A DNA stretch of 64,000 nucleotides. Source: Hymenobacter sp. APR13. GTDB lineage: Bacteria; Bacteroidota; Bacteroidia; Cytophagales; Hymenobacteraceae. Below are positions 62,611 through 64,000 of the stretch, piece by piece. Under the pieces are notes generated by a model. The model made no database searches and was not told where the DNA came from. It saw only the letters and a program-made list of their open reading frames with translations. Made by a program: the position numbers and the translations under genes. The DNA lies in the NCBI RefSeq assembly GCF_000737515.1, contig NZ_CP006587.1, forward strand, positions 992,001 through 1,056,000, given 5' to 3'. Positions within the stretch are counted from its first letter, which is position 1. The number at the start of each line of letters is the position of its first letter.

Positions 62611-62711
62611 CGTAGAGACGCAATATTTTGCGTCTCGTCGTTGCTGAGGTTGTTCGATATGCACCTTGCCGCATCGTTCAACGACGAGACGCAAAATATT
62701 GCGTCTCTACA
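62611..62711. repeat. 32-bp perfect fold-back repeat upstream of thrC
   Basis: 62612-62643 is exactly complementary to 62679-62710 (GTAGAGACGCAATATTTTGC and on into GTCTCGTCGTTG). It is the same family as 61145-61300 but with an AT-rich centre. A TCGGAATGACGTT word at 62748 belongs to the AACGTCAT family. Confidence 0.92.
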
Positions 62712-62765
62712 CCAGTCAGGCATCAGCACGCGAGATTCCTCGCAGGCTCGGAATGACGTTCTGGG

Positions 62766-63674
62766 TTACCGCTGCGCGTTGCCGTAATACAGCCGGGCGA
62801 ACTGCACGAAGGTTTTGTAGGGCAGGTTGTTTTCGGTGCCTTTGCGCTGCACGAAATCGAAGTGGCGCACTAGGTTCAGGTCGCGCACGGGCACTTCCAC
62901 CAGCTCGCCGGCGGCCAGCTCCTTCATCACCGACTGCCGGGGCAGAAACGCCAGGCACGTATCTACCCGCACGAAGTTCTTGAGGGCTTCGGTGCCGCCC
63001 AGGCGCACTTTCACCGGCAAATCAGTGAGGCGGATGCCGTGGGTTTGCAGGGCCTCTTCCAGCACGGCCAGCGTGCCCGAGCCGGTTTCGCGCAGGGCCA
63101 CGGGCGTGCGGCGCAGGTCCTGGGCTTCCAGCTCGCGGCGGTGCAGCGGGTTGCGGGCCGAGCACACGGCCACCACCTCATCGGTGAGCAGCGGGGTGTA
63201 GGTGACGTGGCTGACTTTGTGGATGCCCTCGATGATGCCCAGGTCGATTTCGTGCTCCAGCAGGGCTTTGAGGATGTTCTCGGAGTTGCGGTTTTTGAGC
63301 GTGAGCTGGGTGTGCGGGTAGCGGCCCAGGTAGGCCGACAGCACCGGCGGAATCACGTAGAGCGAAATAGTGGTGCTGGCCCCGATTATCATCTGCTGGC
63401 GCGGCTGAAACTCGGGACTCAGCTCGGTGAACTCCTGCTCCAGTTCGTGCTGCAGCTGCCGGGCCAGCAGCAGCTTGCGGTACAGCAACTCGCCGGCGGC
63501 CGTGAGCTGCACCGCATTGCCGAGTCGCTCAAACAAACCCGTCTTGTAGTGCTCCTCCAGCGCCCGCACCCGCTTGCTCACCGCCGACTGGCTCAGAAAC
63601 AGCGTCTGCCCCGCCTTGGTGAAGCTCAGCTGCCGGGCAACTTCCAGAAAGACTTCGTGCGCGTGGGAAAGCAT
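62766..63674 (-). CDS. LysR family transcriptional regulator
   Basis: A 302-residue DNA-binding regulator. The N-terminal winged helix-turn-helix covers residues 1-60 (FLEVARQLSFTKAGQTLFLS, QSAVSKRVRALEEHYKTGLF). The effector domain follows from IIGASTTISLYVIPPVLSAY, with NILKALLEHEIDLGIIEG and a CLAFLPRQSV stretch. It resembles the CysB/CbbR-like LysR group; the ligand is unknown. It lies 246 nt upstream of thrC with a fold-back repeat in between. Confidence 0.94.
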   Translation of the reverse strand: MLSHAHEVFLEVARQLSFTKAGQTLFLSQSAVSKRVRALEEHYKTGLFERLGNAVQLTAAGELLYRKLLLARQLQHELEQEFTELSPEFQPRQQMIIGASTTISLYVIPPVLSAYLGRYPHTQLTLKNRNSENILKALLEHEIDLGIIEGIHKVSHVTYTPLLTDEVVAVCSARNPLHRRELEAQDLRRTPVALRETGSGTLAVLEEALQTHGIRLTDLPVKVRLGGTEALKNFVRVDTCLAFLPRQSVMKELAAGELVEVPVRDLNLVRHFDFVQRKGTENNLPYKTFVQFARLYYGNAQR

Positions 63675-63785
63675 GGTAGCGAAGGTACGCGCCCGGATGG
63701 TTTTTGGGCGGTGTTGGGGCGGGGGTCAGCAAAGGGATAATTGGCACAAGTGTAACGCAGCATGCCTCCGGCTAGTCATTTCAAA

Positions 63786-64000
63786 TCACGCAATACTTCC
63801 CCAAACGGCGTAGTTTGAGTCTCCTGATGAGGCTATAAGCAAAATACCGCCCTCATCTACACTTGTACCATCTGACAATTGCCAAGGCTCATGTTCATGC
63901 TCGGTAGTACCATTAATCCTGAACCATGAACCGTCATCAAAACGCACTTCTAAATCCGCGGTATCGGTACAGAAAGCATCTGCTACTCGCTTCAGATTGA
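63786..64000 (-). CDS. C-terminal part of an unrecognised protein (gene continues beyond window)
   Basis: On the minus strand the frame is open from the window edge to a TGA at 63786-63788, giving about 70 residues including LEVRFDDGSWFRINGTTEHE and a final GDSNYAVWGSIA. Not similar to a family I recognise; the base composition is visibly lower in GC than neighbours. The size and acidic, Trp-containing strands would fit a small immunity- or effector-type protein, but this is only a guess. Confidence 0.6.
   Translation of the reverse strand, partial: NLKRVADAFCTDTADLEVRFDDGSWFRINGTTEHEHEPWQLSDGTSVDEGGILLIASSGDSNYAVWGSIA

Noticed and set aside
62520..62729. N-terminal extension of threonine synthase
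   Set aside because: The extra 70 residues are translated palindromic repeats (NDETQNIASL type) and the family starts at 62519.

Overview
The window looks like a chromosomal segment of a GC-rich Bacteroidota, most likely Cytophagales close to Hymenobacter. The evidence is the GC-rich coding sequence, promoters of the Bacteroidota type (TAnnTTTG at -7, sometimes with TTTG 19-20 nt upstream), two proteins with type IX secretion (T9SS) C-terminal sorting domains, an IPExxxVDY protein next to pyruvate kinase, a compact atpD-atpC pair with a short epsilon subunit, and a queuine tRNA-ribosyltransferase that lacks the usual zinc cysteines. Most genes are housekeeping or envelope genes. I see no prophage, integron, CRISPR array or intact insertion sequence.

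Layout. 1-2.9 kb: end of a propeller-like protein, lgt, and an ECF sigma factor with a small membrane protein. 2.9-7.4 kb (minus strand): nadE and the acpP-fabF-rnc lipid/RNA-processing cluster. 7.5-9.5 kb: IPExxxVDY gene and pyk, which carries a one-base frameshift. 9.7-14.1 kb: a T9SS cargo protein, rpsT, an EMB8-type hydrolase and rsmG. 14.2-19.5 kb: sigma factor, glycosyltransferase, tgt, an LptF/G-type permease and an EamA transporter. 19.6-23.2 kb: ispE diverging from a three-gene amino-sugar cluster (sugar transferase, acetyltransferase, aminotransferase). 23.3-27.5 kb: envelope proteins, a decayed second copy of the aminotransferase 3' end, and a trans-sulfuration enzyme. 27.6-36 kb: atpC, atpD, tRNA-Gln, prs, a lipoprotein, rplY, pth, metG. 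36-42 kb: a histone-like basic protein, small lipoprotein, DUF3050 protein, msrB, typA and a lower-GC T9SS cargo gene. 42-53.5 kb: YqjF, acylphosphatase, nagA, DoxX-like, tRNA/rRNA methyltransferase, a CHASE3-like histidine kinase with a response regulator, an endonuclease III-like protein, a ZIP transporter and amtB. 53.7-61.1 kb: a glycosyltransferase/polysaccharide deacetylase fusion, then a same-strand cluster of one TPR-AAA+ ATPase and three TPR-membrane proteins. 61.3-64 kb: threonine synthase, a LysR regulator and the end of an unrecognised gene.

The two most notable signals are these. (1) The four-gene TPR-AAA+ / TPR-membrane cluster (55.9-61.1 kb) looks like an undescribed membrane-anchored remodelling machine. 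(2) Most intergenic gaps, including gaps inside operons, hold a fold-back inverted repeat, up to 43 bp of perfect pairing. They belong to several unrelated sequence families but share one architecture: arms close to the flanking genes. One such palindromic element is inserted in frame inside a glycosyltransferase gene. Two probable single-base homopolymer frameshifts (pyk and a sigma factor) may be real or may be sequencing errors.
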